A stretch of 64,000 nt of DNA from Trichaptum fuscoviolaceum (GCA_910574455.1 CAJSYZ010000011.1:1426001-1490000), one strand, 5' to 3'. Shown: positions 25,135 to 37,312, numbered from the stretch's first letter. The notes: a model not told the origin generated them from the sequence alone. Numbers and translations: made by a program.

Positions 25135-26424
25135 TCACTCCAGTGTGAGATCTATGACTTCATTCTTTACGAGCCATGGTTCAGCCTTGATAAAAGTTCT
25201 CTGAACTTCTGTCATTTGTTTTCTCGCTTCTTCCAAATTCCGCTAGTCAACAACAATTATTTAAGAAAATTCATGAGATTTCAAGCTATCAGACTTACCC
25301 GAAGATTATCTGTAGTCTCTGTCGCATCATCAGCGCAAAGATCTATTATCTCACGCACTCTCCTTTTCATGGCTGAATGATCTGGAGATGTAGAAAGGAG
25401 ACCACCTTGCGGAGGAGGTGCAGTGTTGGGGCGAGAAACGCTTAAGGAAGGTGAGTCACTGAAAAGCATCCTTTCTACAGCCCTTCGATCGACCTTTTCT
25501 TCCAGCCCTTGAGATTGTTCCATGCGCGGAGAAGCGACGATACCCTGCGCAATCAGTGTCGCTATTTAACGATAGATCAGTATGTCTTGCTAAGGCACAA
25601 GGTTGCAAGTAGCACAAAGTGCCACTTACCTTTGGGTCTATATAGGAATTTGAATGTAACATACGGGCTCTTCTCCGATTCCCCATTCAGGCTAGACCAC
25701 GTATATCTTGCGGAAGCGGGGAGACGTTTCGATCTGGATCCACTGTTCCTTCTCTGTATCATGTCACCCAGACTTATAGGAGTTGTCAACACTTTGAATA
25801 AAGCTTAAGCCCAATGTACGCACATTGTTCTATGTCCATTGACTTTCTTCCCTTCATGCACCATACCATCCGGCAAGGTCGTATCTGACTCACCGCCACA
25901 AGAACCGGTCTGATACCTCTGCCTCAATTTCACACGAAAGATCTTGATGGTAATCTCTCCAATTCTAGAGGTCTCTATCCGGATATCCGCAAGTGACTCA
26001 TCATCTTTGCTAAAGTATTAGAGGAGCCGGGAAACATTATATTTGGCTCACCAGTCAGCTGCACGTCGGAGAACACATAGGGTCTGAATAGATCATCGCC
26101 AACGGGTACGCCCTGACTACCACCTCCTCTCCTTTCCCGGGAAACCACGAGAGATCCAGCTGTACGGACGCCATCTACATAGATGACAACCTTGTAATCG
26201 ACCCAACCCAATTCACTCTCGTAGTTGATGGAGAATTGCTAGAGTATCTTGTTAGATGTGTCACCGATGTTGGTATCGAGTGTTCATACCTTTCCCTGTT
26301 CACTTGCCACCCAGCATTGGTACGTATTGTCCGTTGTATCCTTGACGTCGATCCCTTCTTTATATTCATCGAGGGGCTTGCCCATGCATTTCACTTCAGC
26401 GTAAAAGTCCTTGTATCGTGGCAT
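25135..26424 (-). CDS. DUF7918 domain-containing protein with two VIDL-type motifs
   Basis: ATG 26424 gives MPRYKDFYAEVKCMGKPLDEY and CWVASEQGK. After an intron come QFSINYESELGWVDY, VVIYVDGVRTAG, RPYVFSDVQLTG, DDESLADIRIETSRIGEITIKIF, HEGKKVNGHRTM, SLGDMIQRRN and VTFKFLYRPK. GIVASPRMEQSQGLEE follows a GTAAGT intron near 25560-25630. The penultimate exon ends REIIDLCADDATETTDNLR. A GTAAGTC donor and GACTAG acceptor join to a last exon RNLEEARKQMTEVQ, FIKAEPWLVKNEVIDLTLE, with TGA at 25135-25137. Without that splice the frame would stop at 25281. The last exon matches the tail plan of its paralogues, which supports the splice. It has psi-K-x-E sites IKAE and VKNE. Confidence 0.75.
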
Positions 26425-26789
26425 CGCGGTCTACTTGAGCTGATGGTTCTTGGACAACTTGGAGATGCTGATCGATGAAGACTACAGCGTTTAACAACGT
26501 TCCAGCTTGTCAGCCACATAATGCACATAAAGCAAGAACAAACAACTAAGAATAGACTAGCCGAAATGAACCTACTAGTACTATAAATAGGAGGATTTAA
26601 GCGCCCAAACAAGCGCCTACGTTGCCCAGTTAAAGGCGTGTGATATCGCACTCCGTCATTACGCCAATGACATTACATGTCTTTGTGTGCAAAATCAACT
26701 TGAATAGCACACGCTTGCAATAATGTTGGCCTCGGGGAACGAAAAGTGAGAGAATTACCGGAGGACGAAGAAGTAACACGTACTTACCT

Positions 26790-26876
26790 GCAAGCGAAGG
26801 GTTGGACCCGAACCCCTGCCTTTCGTCCCCACCGTGATTGTCTGAGAGTCAAGTCGTCAAGCTGAGCCGGTAGCGC
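26790..26876 (-). tRNA. tRNA-Leu(CAG)-like locus, possibly degenerate
   Basis: On the minus strand an A-box-like GGCTCAGCTTGACG and a B-box GGTTCGGGTCC (one base off GGTTCGANTCC) stand at tRNA spacing. The anticodon arm can fold as TGACT-CTCAGAC-AATCA, giving U33 and anticodon CAG with one C-A mismatch, plus a long variable region as in Leu/Ser tRNAs. Against an active gene: the T stem next to the B box pairs poorly, and the ends (GCGCTACC and CGCTTGCA) do not form a clean 7-bp acceptor stem. It could be a tRNA pseudogene or a tRNA-derived short element. Confidence 0.4.
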
Positions 26877-26941
26877 ACAACTGCTCATCCGATTCCTTGT
26901 AATTTGTGTCACTTCTCAACTTCTGAAAGGTCCAGGCAGCT

Positions 26942-27779
26942 ATGTCCGATCCAGTAGCAGAAAAGTCGACGTTCCTATGCATGTACATGTCAAATCACCC
27001 TGACACGCTCGTCGCATACGTGAAGTACTGGGGCAAAGTCAAGGAGCAAGTCGTCAGCGCTAAGATGTCTTCCATTGACAGTAATGTGAGTGTCAATGCT
27101 CGTTTGTACTGTCGTGGTAGGACCAACTATATGTCGCCTTGAATGTCAGGGAATGACACTAGAGTACAAGGTCAAGGATAAGGGAGAAGAGAAGAAGGAG
27201 GTGCGCGTGCAGTTCGACCCACCTCTGGCGGGGTATGAAGAGGTCAAACCGCGCTTGCTCGCTATGACTGCAGATGCCCAAGAATCTCTTGGAATGGTAC
27301 GTGTTCTTTTTGCTACCCTATTCTCTTCATTAAGTACAACCTTCAATCGCTTAGACCAAATCCCCGCAAATAACCACTTTCGAGATCGACTCCGGCGTTT
27401 TCAAGGTCGTTGCCTCACTCGGCCTGTTCATCTACTCTTCCCTCGCCCCTCGCTTCTCTGGCCCACAGTGGGAAGCAGGACAGTGGCTCTATTCGACGTT
27501 CGGTGGATACACAGTATTCAAGGTTATCTGGATCGCGGTGATCAGCATACATGTGCTGGAGGCGCTATACGTGCAGCGGCTCTGTGCGAAACATCGAACG
27601 GGATTCGCTGTCGGTGTGAGTGGTTCGAAAATTTTAGATTTATGCACGGTCTTGACGCCTTCTTCTCATTGAAGTTCAAATACGTACTTTCGACGTTCCT
27701 CTTTGGTTTCACTGTTCTCGTTCCGCTGAGACGTAGAATACAGAAAGCTCGCATTGATTCGATCATGAAAGGCAACTGA
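26942..27779 (+). CDS. DUF2470-domain membrane protein
   Basis: Four exons. ATG 26942: MSDPVAEKSTFLCMYMSNHPDTLVAYVKYWG, then across an intron (GTGAGT near 27087 to TCAG near 27151) GMTLEYKVKDKGEEKK and PPLAGYEEVKPRLLAMTADAQESLGM. The N-HPD...Y...M-x-x-ID-x-x-GM pattern is that of DUF2470, a fold shared with haem-binding HugZ-type proteins. Further exons hold hydrophobic segments (VVASLGLFIYSSLA, VFKVIWIAVISIHVLEALY, YVLSTFLFGFTVLVPL), so it has about three membrane spans, with H-x-x-EA-x-Y like TMEM254-type proteins. It ends SIMKGN. Role unknown; a membrane-attached haem- or flavin-handling function is a guess from the domain. Confidence 0.75.
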
Positions 27780-27957
27780 GAAGGGGATCGCAGGACTGTT
27801 GTGTGTTGTATTATCCTTTTGGTCGTAACGCGGTTTAGCTTGATTAATTTAATGTACATGAAAACAGGCTGTGTTTCTATTATCTTACATGTTGTGGCAC
27901 AAATCGCGTAGTGAAAGACAGACATGCGAAAGCAAGCAGAACAAGTGAGAAATCTGT

Positions 27958-28678
27958 TTAGTACCTGTACCGAGTCGAATAATCTGTAAAGGTGAGTTTC
28001 AGCATCTACTCTGAGGGGGAGGATTTGGAACATGCAGACCTTTGGGAGAGACGACCAGACCACGTCCCTTGGATGCGCCACGATAAACAGTTTCAATGAT
28101 ATCAATCAGCTACACAAAGTGCACCTTTCAATACTGTCTTCATTCGGACGATAGTCTGTCAAGCTTACCTCTTGTTTGTTATCCATAGCCCAATTACTTC
28201 GCAAGAGCAGACCGGTCAGTATCCCATCGTAACTGGAAGTAAATGCTATACTCACATTTTATTGTTATTACCAGTGCCAAGATCGATCATGATATGCTTG
28301 TTCCTATGTGTATATGGAAGTTAGTATCCCTTATGTGTTGCACAAGGGTCTTGAGAGCACTTACCGATAGAAGAACATCACAGTGCACGGGTCATACAAC
28401 TCATACATCTAAGACATATTCATCAAGAGCCATTCTCTCAATATATATCCTCGTCTCTCCCTCACCTTATTGAAATCCGGCACGAGCGTGATATCTACGA
28501 GGTAGATGACCGCAAAGTTCTGCACCTTGTCCGACACACCGTACAACGTCTCGTCCATCTTCATGCACTGCGGGTCCCAATCATGTCCAAAGCGAAGGAC
28601 AACTACACGGTCCTCTTCAGACTTGATTGCCTCGTCAACGTGCCAACCAGAGGGAAGATGTGGGAGGAAATAAGACAT
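27958..28678 (-). CDS. DIM1: U5 snRNP thioredoxin-like protein Dim1
   Basis: A small thioredoxin-fold spliceosome component (TXNL4A/Dib1 type) needed for pre-mRNA splicing. ATG 28678: MSYFLPHLPSGWHVDEAI, VVVLRFGHDWDPQCMKMDE, VQNFAVIYLVDITLVPDFNK. Short exons follow: MYELYDPCTVMFFYR, then NKHIMIDLGTGNNNKMNW and DIIETVYRGASKGRGLVVSPK. A last exon encodes only DYSTRYRY, with TAA at 27958-27960. About 142 residues, the full family length, and very conserved. It is divergent from the SDR gene at 29280. Confidence 0.95.
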
Positions 28679-29279
28679 GTTTCTTCAGAGATTGGTTCGT
28701 CGACGCACGACGCAGTGAAAGAGGGAAAGCAGTGTTCACAGTTGAAAGTAATTAGGCGCTGGTCCTCAAGTTCAATGACGTTCCCGAACAATCGGCGTGA
28801 GAACAATCTAATTCTCATATTTTTTCTAATCTCCTCGAGACTCAAACTATAGCTTTAACTATCGACCACACGTACGTACCTATACAAGCTGCTCTGCCCC
28901 GGCTCCTGTCTAAAGATTCCCCAGCGATATCTCTGTGGGCGACACAACTGTACCACAATTGAGTCCGTCGACGGCCAAATACTAGAGCCAGGCCCGGGAC
29001 TAAGACATGCTATAAGGTCCTTACTATTGATGCACTAAGGTCACTTGATAACTTTTCGCAGTCTTGTTCCACGGAGCCGGTGGTGCGTGCATGGGTGTGA
29101 GAGTGCTCAACGCGCCATCCTCTGTCTGAAGAACTAATGATGCGATTTCAGAGGAGTTAGCTCCCAGGCTTGCGGAAACAGCCTGAGGGACATATTCACA
29201 GAGCAAATCCTAACATGCAAGTCGCCTTTAAAGAAGCCCCTTTGAAAACCAATGTTCGTCTTGTCCATCTATCTTTGCG
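28679..29279. promoter_or_regulatory. divergent promoter region
   Basis: 601 bases between the start codons of DIM1 (minus) and the SDR gene (plus). It must hold both promoters; no clear TATA box or repeated motif seen. Short frames here are not accepted as genes. Confidence 0.5.
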
Positions 29280-30308
29280 ATGGGTGATATCACGGCAGTC
29301 ACTGGTAGTGGCATAGACCATACAGGTCAGTTGTCATCATTGTCTTAAACTTTGACTTACTCGCATCTCGGATTAGGGAAGTCGTTTGTTAAGACCTTGC
29401 GCCATGACACGTACCCAGCTATAGATCCCACCCAGTGGGATCTGTCAGGACGCGTTGTTTTCATCACGGGCGCGAGTCGCGGGATTGGCCGTGCAATGGC
29501 TCTATCCTACGTCCGCTCAGGCGTATCGGGAATCGTAATAGCTGCCCGTTCATCCCAAACATTAGATGAAGCAGAGGCACTCCTCATGGCTGCCGCAGAC
29601 GAAATGGCTTCCCAGAGACTTGATAAACTGAGAGTTCTGAAGCTCGTATTGGACATCACAGACTTAGCAGCCATAGCACGAGCTGCAGAAGAGGTCCGCA
29701 AGATTTTCGGTCGCCTTGACGTGCTGGTAAATAATGCCGCGATTATGGAGCCGTTCGCTCTGATTGCCCAGAGTGATGAAAACGAATGGTGGCGTATGTG
29801 GGAGATCAATATGAAAGGGACATATCTCATCACTCGTGGATTCCTTCCTCTTGTCCTAGAAAGTGAAGGAGGCTTGAAAACGGTGGTGAATGTGACCTCT
29901 AGGGGAGCACATAAGAATGATCCTGGATGCTCGTCGTATTCCGTAAGCAATCCTCAATGCTATTTGCCTTGTAAGTTTGATGACTTCGCTATACAGACGG
30001 GCAAGCTCGCGATCCTCCGATTCACAGAGTTCATAGAGGTTGAGTATGGTCCACAAGGGGTGATTAGCTTCTCACTTGACCCGGGGGGCGTCGCGACAGA
30101 GATGAGCCTCAAGCTACCGAAGGAATTGCACCCGTACTTGGAGGATACCGCAGAGCTTGCAGGGGATTTTACTGTGTGGCTTACGAAAGAGCGAAGGGAA
30201 TGGTTGTCAGGACGTTTCGTGGACGCGACCTGGGATGTGGAGGAATTGGAAGCCAGAAAGGATGATATCGTGAAGGGGGATAAGTTGAAGGTCAGGATGG
30301 TTGTTTGA
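29280..30308 (+). CDS. short-chain dehydrogenase/reductase, tandem family copy 1
   Basis: A classical NAD(P)-dependent SDR. Exon 1 encodes MGDITAVTGSGIDHT; the intron (GTCAGT to GATTAG) is followed by GKSFVKTLRHDTYPAID. Motifs: VVFITGASRGIGRAMAL (cofactor TGxxxGIG), LDVLVNNAA (NNAG-type, here NNAA), VVNVTSRGA (catalytic Ser region) and the Y-x-x-x-K pair. The last is split by an intron: SSYS joins TGKLAILRF, giving YSTGK. SLDPGGVATEM follows, and the end is KLKVRMVV. About 310 residues. The same first-exon layout and the same intron between catalytic Tyr and Lys recur in the copies at 36290 and 37846. Substrate unknown. Confidence 0.88.
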
Positions 30309-30539
30309 GTCCTCTGAGTGATCGGATTTATTGGATGTATACTTAACGTTTGCAAGATAATCGGGCGTGAAATCCAATTTCTTATAGGTAAACCTAGAGT
30401 GAGTCGAGACGGGATTTATCGTTTGAATACGCTTGCGTCATAAACGTGGAATGGAAAAATATACAAATCATACAACTTGCTGGAGAACTATCTGTGTAAC
30501 GTTCCCTGCTCTCATAACTCTTTAGCTACCACGATTCGC

Positions 30540-32765
30540 TCATGGAAGCCTCCTCCATTGAGTCCGCGAAGCGCTAGACACCGGGGCTAATTCAATCCCA
30601 ATGCGTTGTTCGCCCTTCTTTTCGAGGTGTTCAACTGCGTCAAGGCCATCGAACAGGCTGAGCGGAAGGAAGAGTGAGAGACAGGCTTGAAAGACGTAAA
30701 TGAGAAAGAGACTTACACTGCTGTTTCCTCTAACGTTAGACCCTTTGTCTCAATGCAGAAGATGTACATGAAGATAAAAACAAAGACGATGATGACGTCG
30801 TAGACGATCTGTAGTAAGTGTTATCATCCAGCACCATCCTTTTCAAATGTATCCAGCTCACGTAGTACTTCCAAGAGATGGCTTTGAGCGCGATCGGGTT
30901 TGCGTACTGATTGAAGACTAGGGAAGCTGCGCGGCAGATGGAGAATATTGAGTGGCCTTTTGCCCGTAAGGAGAACGGAACGATCTCTGTGACGTAGAGA
31001 AGCGGTATTGGGTTCCATGCCAATGCGTAAAAGCCTTTATAGAAAACTATTCGTGTATCGTGATGAATACAAAGATAATATGAGCAGAAAATACGATACG
31101 CACATATCCATACAACAACAACGGTTCCAATGCCTTTCGTTTTGTGAATGGCGAACTCCGCCGAGCATATAGTTTGCAGAACGAATGCCAGGAGCATCCC
31201 AGCCGTTGAGACAAGGAACAGTTTTCGCCGACCAGTACTGTCAGCCAGCAGACCACCAGTTAATCCACAGATGAAAGCCCACATGGTCAGACCGCAGTTG
31301 ATGAGTAACTTGTCAATCTGATCTGTGACTGCAATGCATGTTCTTTCAGTTATTATTTAGGTGTAAGCGATGGCCAACGCACTTCCAACAGCATTGAGCA
31401 CGGGGCTTAGGTCTGCGTTAGTTTAACAAATTAGTCATTGCTTAAAAATAAGCTTGATAAATCCGTACAATATGTGCTGCATATACACGTGAGAAACGTA
31501 GGTCAACATCTGGAATGGTTAGGCGGACGTACATTAGTCCACTCCCTGTCCATTGGGAAAAGAATGGAATTGCTACCATGAGGCGAACTCGGCGAAGCAT
31601 GTCCTTCGTAGCGAACAAGTCTTTCCATCCCGTCTGTCTCTGGATGATCTCATGTGCGATCGCTGCCCTAATCTCCTCATACTCGTACACAACCAGCGGA
31701 TTTTGGGGATCCCCACAACCATGATAATAGACGAGCGTATCGAGAGCCTCTCTTTCACTAATTTGTACAACCACTGTCAGAGTTACATCATGAGGATGAC
31801 GAAAAAGACACACCGCCCCTGTCCCATCAACCATCGTGGACTTTCAGGTCCACACATAAGGAGGCAGACCTGGATGATGGATGGGATGACTTGCAGGAGA
31901 GCAGGAAGTCGCCAGGCCCACGTGTTGTGCAAAAAGTGGCATCCAAACGTGACCCATGCTGCACTAAATTTCATCAATGTAAGAACCTTTCGACCAGCTG
32001 AAAAAACAAGGAAGATTAAACATACATGACATCTCCAAGGCTGAAAGTCGTATCGTATATACCACCGAGAGCAGCGCGTTGCGTACTAAATCATTTTTGA
32101 ACGAAAAGTCAGTGAGCACATGAGATAAAAGCGTACGGGTAAGCAAGCTCCATGACCATGAGTGGGCCTGCATTGTTGCAAAAACCAAGCCCAAAGCCAA
32201 CTGATTTTAACTGTCAGCATACGGCCTTTAGAGGGCTGAGAATTGGATACTTACGCATAGCACGAGAGCCTATGAACATGTTCACGTTCTGAGCAGCGGT
32301 TTGAAGGGCCGCCCCAACAATCACAATAAAACCACCCATTACGATTGCTCCTCGCCGCCCGAGACAGTCGGACGCGTATGGAGCAAGAGGGATAGATCCA
32401 AGGGAGCCAATGGTCTGAATAGCGTTGAGAAAGCCAAGTTTTGATCCATCAGGATGGTCGAAGTATTCTTCCCACTGGTGAAGAAGCTGATAACCGGCTG
32501 TGTAATTTAACAATTGGGAGTAAATATGTATAGACGATGTGAAACGGTTTACGCACTCATTAGACTTCCGTCATAACCAGTGGTCATCGAGGTCATCAGG
32601 CTACACAGTTGAGAGTATGAGGCACGGGATGAACTCTGCAAGGCGCACGACTTACTAAAGGAGGATCCAAAGATTCAGCCTCACAAGTCTGTGCTTCTTC
32701 CACCATTTTTCGTTCGGGTCTACAAATTGCTTGTAGACGTTGATGCCATCCGTTGAATCTGACAT
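30540..32765 (-). CDS. MFS sugar transporter, SP family
   Basis: A twelve-span proton/sugar symporter or facilitator at the plasma membrane. ATG 32765: MSDSTDGINVYKQFVDPNEKWW. Family marks after splicing: MTTGYDGSLM, LGRRGAIVMGGF (loop 2-3 R-x-GRR), PESPRWLMGQGR, ADSTGRRKLFL, PLLYVTEIVPFSLRAKGHS and IETKGLTLEE (the PETKG signature, with Ile for Pro). The end is IELAPVSSASRTQWRRLP at TGA 30540-30542. Many short introns; the junction around 31430-31520 is the least certain. Fungal hexose- or lactose-permease-like members have this layout. It lies between SDR copies, but I see no further pathway genes. Confidence 0.85.
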
Positions 32766-33479
32766 TTTGTAGATTGAAAAACAGGTGATAAGGAAGGCAG
32801 GACGGACGGGAAGAAGAGAAAGGGTGTGTAAGATATACGTTCAGAGGTTCTCCAACGACTGGGAAGGGGTTATAGCGGAGAGCGAAGTAGGTCGTGCAAG
32901 AGGTTAGCCCGACGAAAGATGGAAGGCAGAGCAGGCAAGCCCAGCGAATTTGAAGATAAGAGAGACCATGTCTGGCAAGAAAGACCAGCCTAATTATCTA
33001 GAAGGCTGATCAGGTAGGCAAGCCCAATAGCACTGAGAAGTTGGCGTAGATTCCGGGGCTACTCCAAGGTCAGGATGCAATTCGTCAAGTATTCACACTG
33101 TGTGAGAGTCGCAGAGTTTTATCTTATTCTCATAGTCAGAGCAAACGTTTCTTGAGAAACAATTACTCGGATTTGCTTCTCATTTTGCTAGGTGGTTGAA
33201 GGAGTCTGAGGTGAAAATAACATCCCGACGCTTTCCTCTTCCGAGTACAGATAGAGGCATTCGTTTCTCCATCGATAAGACTAGAGCAGAGGAATCCAAG
33301 CTTTCCATGACGAGTACTAGAAGATCATCATGTCGTCCTGCAAGATGTGAACGAAGTCCGACCCGATACAAATCATATTTGAATTGTAAATAAGCTTAAG
33401 TAAGCAAGCACTGGCATTACAAACTTGAACTTACATTTGTTATTCACTAGCGCCCAGCGCTTCGTTCTTTCGTCCATCC
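32766..33479. other. divergent intergenic region
   Basis: 714 bases between the transporter start (minus) and the TCP11-like gene (plus). No gene or repeat seen; expected to contain both promoters. Confidence 0.5.
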
Positions 33480-35794
33480 ATGAACATGGATGCGTTCTCA
33501 TCGTTGCGCAATCTGCTTAACTCAAAAAATGACTACATCGCATCTGCAGCCCCGGAAAACGAGCGAATAAATGCTATATTATCTGAAACGCTTGCCGCCC
33601 TGGACTCTCTGGAACTGGAATCGAAGGACACAGCGGCTAAGCAGGAAGCAGCACGGTTGATTCTGGCTAACCTCGATACGCTAGCCGCTGACAGCGTCTT
33701 GGGAGATACACCATCTGAGCTTCAAATCCTAGCCCATGCGCAATCTGTGCTTTTGCCCATTTTTGCTAGTAAAGTCTCTGGGGATCTTCCGAAGTATACA
33801 CTCGTCGTCCCTCCACCCCTGTCCCGACATCCTACTCTAGATCCTGAGGTAGCATCCACGTTGTCATCCTTGGCTTTTCTTCATACACTTGTCACGCACC
33901 CACAACGAGTTCTGACACCAGGAAAATCATTGCGGTCTGCCCTCGCGTCACCACAAGTCATAAAGGCTCTGGGAGGTGATCCAGCGAGTATGGGTATACC
34001 GGACGAGCAGACCGGGTCCCGAGAGAAACGGAAGAGCATGCAGGAGGCGATCTCTGAGATTGCCCACAGAGCTTTCTGGGACGAGGTGAGGAGTTTGACA
34101 TGTAAATGATAATTATGCGAAGCTCCGTTTCCGAATCTTCATATTCCATATCCCTTCCTGGAGACACCCGCCTGTAACCTGCTTTATTATGACAGATACG
34201 ACATCCTTTATAACTCTGCATTATCTCTGCTTGATGCAATCACTTAAAACCTAGCTAATCAGTTCTCTATATTGATTTGTAGGCTCTGGAAGCGCTTTCA
34301 AGTCCTCTACCCTCGATACAACTTGCTCGCCTCCGTCGACTTTATCAAGACCTCTACACTGCTTTAACGAGTAGTAGCCCACCACTACTTCCACCTTCAC
34401 ATAGCATACTCGCAACATTGTCTTGTCCCCCGTCTCCTACGTCGGCTCCTCTGACATCTGCTGTACGCCACCTCCGAGAGCTCGTATCCGCTCTTCGAGA
34501 ACGTTGTGCTCCTGTGCGCGATGAAGCGCTCGATCGAGTACTCGCTTCACTGCATAATAATCCCGTACAATCTCAAGCACAGGTATCAACCGATGCAGAG
34601 GATATTGCGACTTCCTCTCGCGAAAGCATGGCTCGCGCGATCGTCAATGCTACACGCTCACTTTTAGACATCATTGCGCAAATGCAAACGGATCTGAAAG
34701 CGTTCATGCTTGCATCCATACCGGACTCGGATTTGCGCTCAACTCTTCGAGAAACTGCAAGCGAAGGGGAGCGAGAAGCTGTGCTGAAACTATATGGAGG
34801 CGAAGAGAGAGTGAAAACGCAATGGCGAGAGTGGGTTCTTACCGCAGATAATAGTCAAGAAGGGAATAAATGGACGTGGATACGGAGGCTTGTTGATGCG
34901 TTTGGCGCAGACGTACCTGTTGCTTGTTCTTTGCCCTCGAGTTCCCGGGACGAACAGACTTCAGACTCTTCAATTAACTCCTCGGAAACAACTGATCAAC
35001 GGAAGCACCTTCTACCCCCACCTTTCTTGTTCTCCATTCCTGACTTAGTGCGCGTCCAAAACTATACACAGGCGCTTATAATTACCGCTGTGCTACGAAC
35101 TCTTATCCCCATGTCTTCGCGCTCGCCGAATCCGCATTCCCCAGAGACCGATGATGGGCAGAAATCATTCACAGAGAGGATTCTGACGCTTCTTGCGCAA
35201 GAAATAGACACCTCGGATACCGATGCGAATGGAAATTCGGACTCAACGAAGCTAGCACACCTTACGGAGGAAGTCATACGGGAACGCCAGCGAATTGCTA
35301 CCAGCACACATTCATCATCTTTGCATTCTCCTCCTGTCCCTCCGTCATTGACAAAAGAGGGAGTATCATCCCATAATCCCGAGCCGGACGATGAAGTAGA
35401 ACGAATGCGTATGGCCGTGTCAGGCCTCTTACGTTCTGATGCTGGTGCCTTCAAACTGCTCCGTTCCCGTCTCCTCGCCGCCCTACCCGATGCAATCATC
35501 TCCTCCCTCACTACATCTACCGTCCCCTCAGTACCGACGGTTATGCGTACAGGAACGGCAGGCGAAAGGCCCGGTAAACGTCCCCGTCTTGGTTCTCCTC
35601 CGCTGCATATCGATGTACGCTCCTCCGCAGGACAAAGCGGTGAGATGGAAGACAAGATTGAAGTAGCGGATGTACGCGTGAAGGGTTTTGAAGGAGATCG
35701 GGCTTTGCAGGATGCATTGAAAGAGATTGTGAAAGACCTCGTACGAGAGCTGAATTGGATACGGGAAGTGTGGGGTGTGTCACTTGAGATATAA
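33480..35794 (+). CDS. T-complex protein 11 (TCP11/Sok1-like) protein
   Basis: Two exons. ATG 33480: MNMDAFSSLRNLLNSKNDYIAS; the first exon ends HRAFWDE at a GTGAGG donor near 34087. The long second exon starts ALEALSSPLPSIQLARL after TTTGTAG (about 34282). Helical sequence includes LRELVSALRERCAPVRDEALDRVL, which fits the TCP11 'CAP-x-RD' signature, and IPDLVRVQNYTQALIITAVLRTL. Later come TEEVIRERQRIATS, a disordered Ser/Pro stretch and GLLRSDAGAFKLLRSRLLAALPDA, ending REVWGVSLEI. Fungal TCP11 proteins such as yeast Sok1 are linked to cAMP/PKA signalling; that role is carried over from the family. About 690 residues. An alternative ATG lies two codons downstream. Confidence 0.75.
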
Positions 35795-36289
35795 TTTACC
35801 TCGTACACCAATTTAACATTGTATACCAGAATGCAGTACGTCTGATAATTCAACAAAAGCGACAGTGAAAGGCTGGACTCTCTTAACTGTCAAGTACACA
35901 ATACATACATAGAGGCTAGTACTAAATCATCGGTGACACTACGAAGATCAGTCGCTCTTGTATACAAATAGTGGCTACTGGGCTGAGAGCCTGAGTCTAC
36001 TACATATAGTTGAGAGACACGATATGGCCGTTATCAAGATGCTGATACTGAAAGATAAATCATGTAGAGTTGGGTGGAGGCACAGTTTTTAACCAGTCAC
36101 CGGCACGTGTGAGTACCGACCAGACCGGTCAACTTGAATCGGAATGTTATAACTGTGCTGACGATGCGTGTCTTGTAGTGTTGATAGCGCTTACTGAGCA
36201 GCAAATATATTAGCATTCGTCCGACACCTATAAAATCAAGTGTGTTGTACATGCATATGCACCAATTTTACCCCGTTTGAAGTGACAAT
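35795..36289. other. intergenic, no gene seen
   Basis: 495 bases: 3' end of the TCP11-like gene and promoter of SDR copy 2. Nothing recognisable. Confidence 0.5.
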
Positions 36290-37312
36290 ATGGTGGACAA
36301 AGCCGAAGCATCGGGTCAGTGTTTCCTTTCTCGAGTTCTGTTGGTAGGCTCAGAGTTCGGATTGTAGGGAGGAAGTTTGTCAAGACACTCCGACGTGATA
36401 CCTATCCTGCGATCGACCCCAAGCAATGGGCTGTAACGGGTGACTATGCTGGCAGGGTTGTGTTGATCACCGGAGCAAGCAGAGGGCTCGGTCGAGCGAT
36501 GGCATTGTCATATGTATGCTCGTGCGGGTGTCTCAGGTCTTATCCTCGCAGCACGCTCCGCCAGCTCACTGGACGCCGTTGAGACAGAAGCACGGGTCGC
36601 TCATCCTGGAGGGGAACTGAAAGTACTGAAGCTCTCAGTCGACGTCGCTGATGAGAAATCTGTTTCGGAGGCTGCGCTAATAGTCAAGGAATCCTTCGAT
36701 AGGCTCGACGTACTTGTGAACAATGCAGGAATCTTAGAGGAGTTCAAATTTGTCGAGGACAGCGACCCCAGCACTTGGTGGTCAGTTTGGGAGGTCAACG
36801 TGAAGGGGACGTACCTTGTCACTCATGCATTCCTCGGAATGTTATTGAAAAGTGGAAGTGGCGGGTTAAAAGGAAGAAATACAGTTGTGAATGTGTCGAG
36901 TATAGGTGCATTTATGATTAATAAAGGAGGTTCATCCTACGAGGTATGAAGTTCATCCGTTCTTTGAGGCATGAAACACTTAATCCTCCTCCTACCATAG
37001 ACCGGAAAGCTCGCAATTCTGCGTTTCACAGAGGTTCTCATGGCGGAATATAGTACACAGGGCCTCCTGGCCATTTCGCTCGACCCCGGAGGAGTGTTCA
37101 CAGATATGGCTGCGAACTCACCAACTCACATTCAAGCCCTCCTCATTGATACGCCTGAGCTGTCAGCCGACACGCTCGTATGGCTGACCAAAGACCGAAA
37201 GGAGTGGCTGGCTGGGAGGGTCATGATCGTAAACTGGGATGTCGAAGAGCTAGTTGCGAAGAAGGAGGAAGTGGTCAAAGGAGACAAACTGAAAGTACGG
37301 TTGGTTGTATAA
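36290..37312 (+). pseudogene. short-chain dehydrogenase/reductase, tandem family copy 2, frameshifted
   Basis: Same layout as the copies at 29280 and 37846: exon 1 MVDKAEAS, an intron (GTCAGT to TGTAG), GRKFVKTLRRDTYPAID, VVLITGASRGLGRAMALSY. There TATG is present twice (36511-36518) where copy 3 has it once, shifting the frame. The continuation in the new frame is intact: ARAGVSGLILAARSAS, LDVLVNNAGIL, VVNVSSIGA, SSYE joined to TGKLAILRF (catalytic YETGK), SLDPGGVFTDM, ending KLKVRLVV. No GT-AG pair explains the extra 4 bases. It is either a very young pseudogene or a sequence error, since everything else is well kept. Confidence 0.7.

Noticed and set aside
35062..35856. 264-residue minus-strand frame
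   Set aside because: Shadow of the TCP11-like second exon; no motif.
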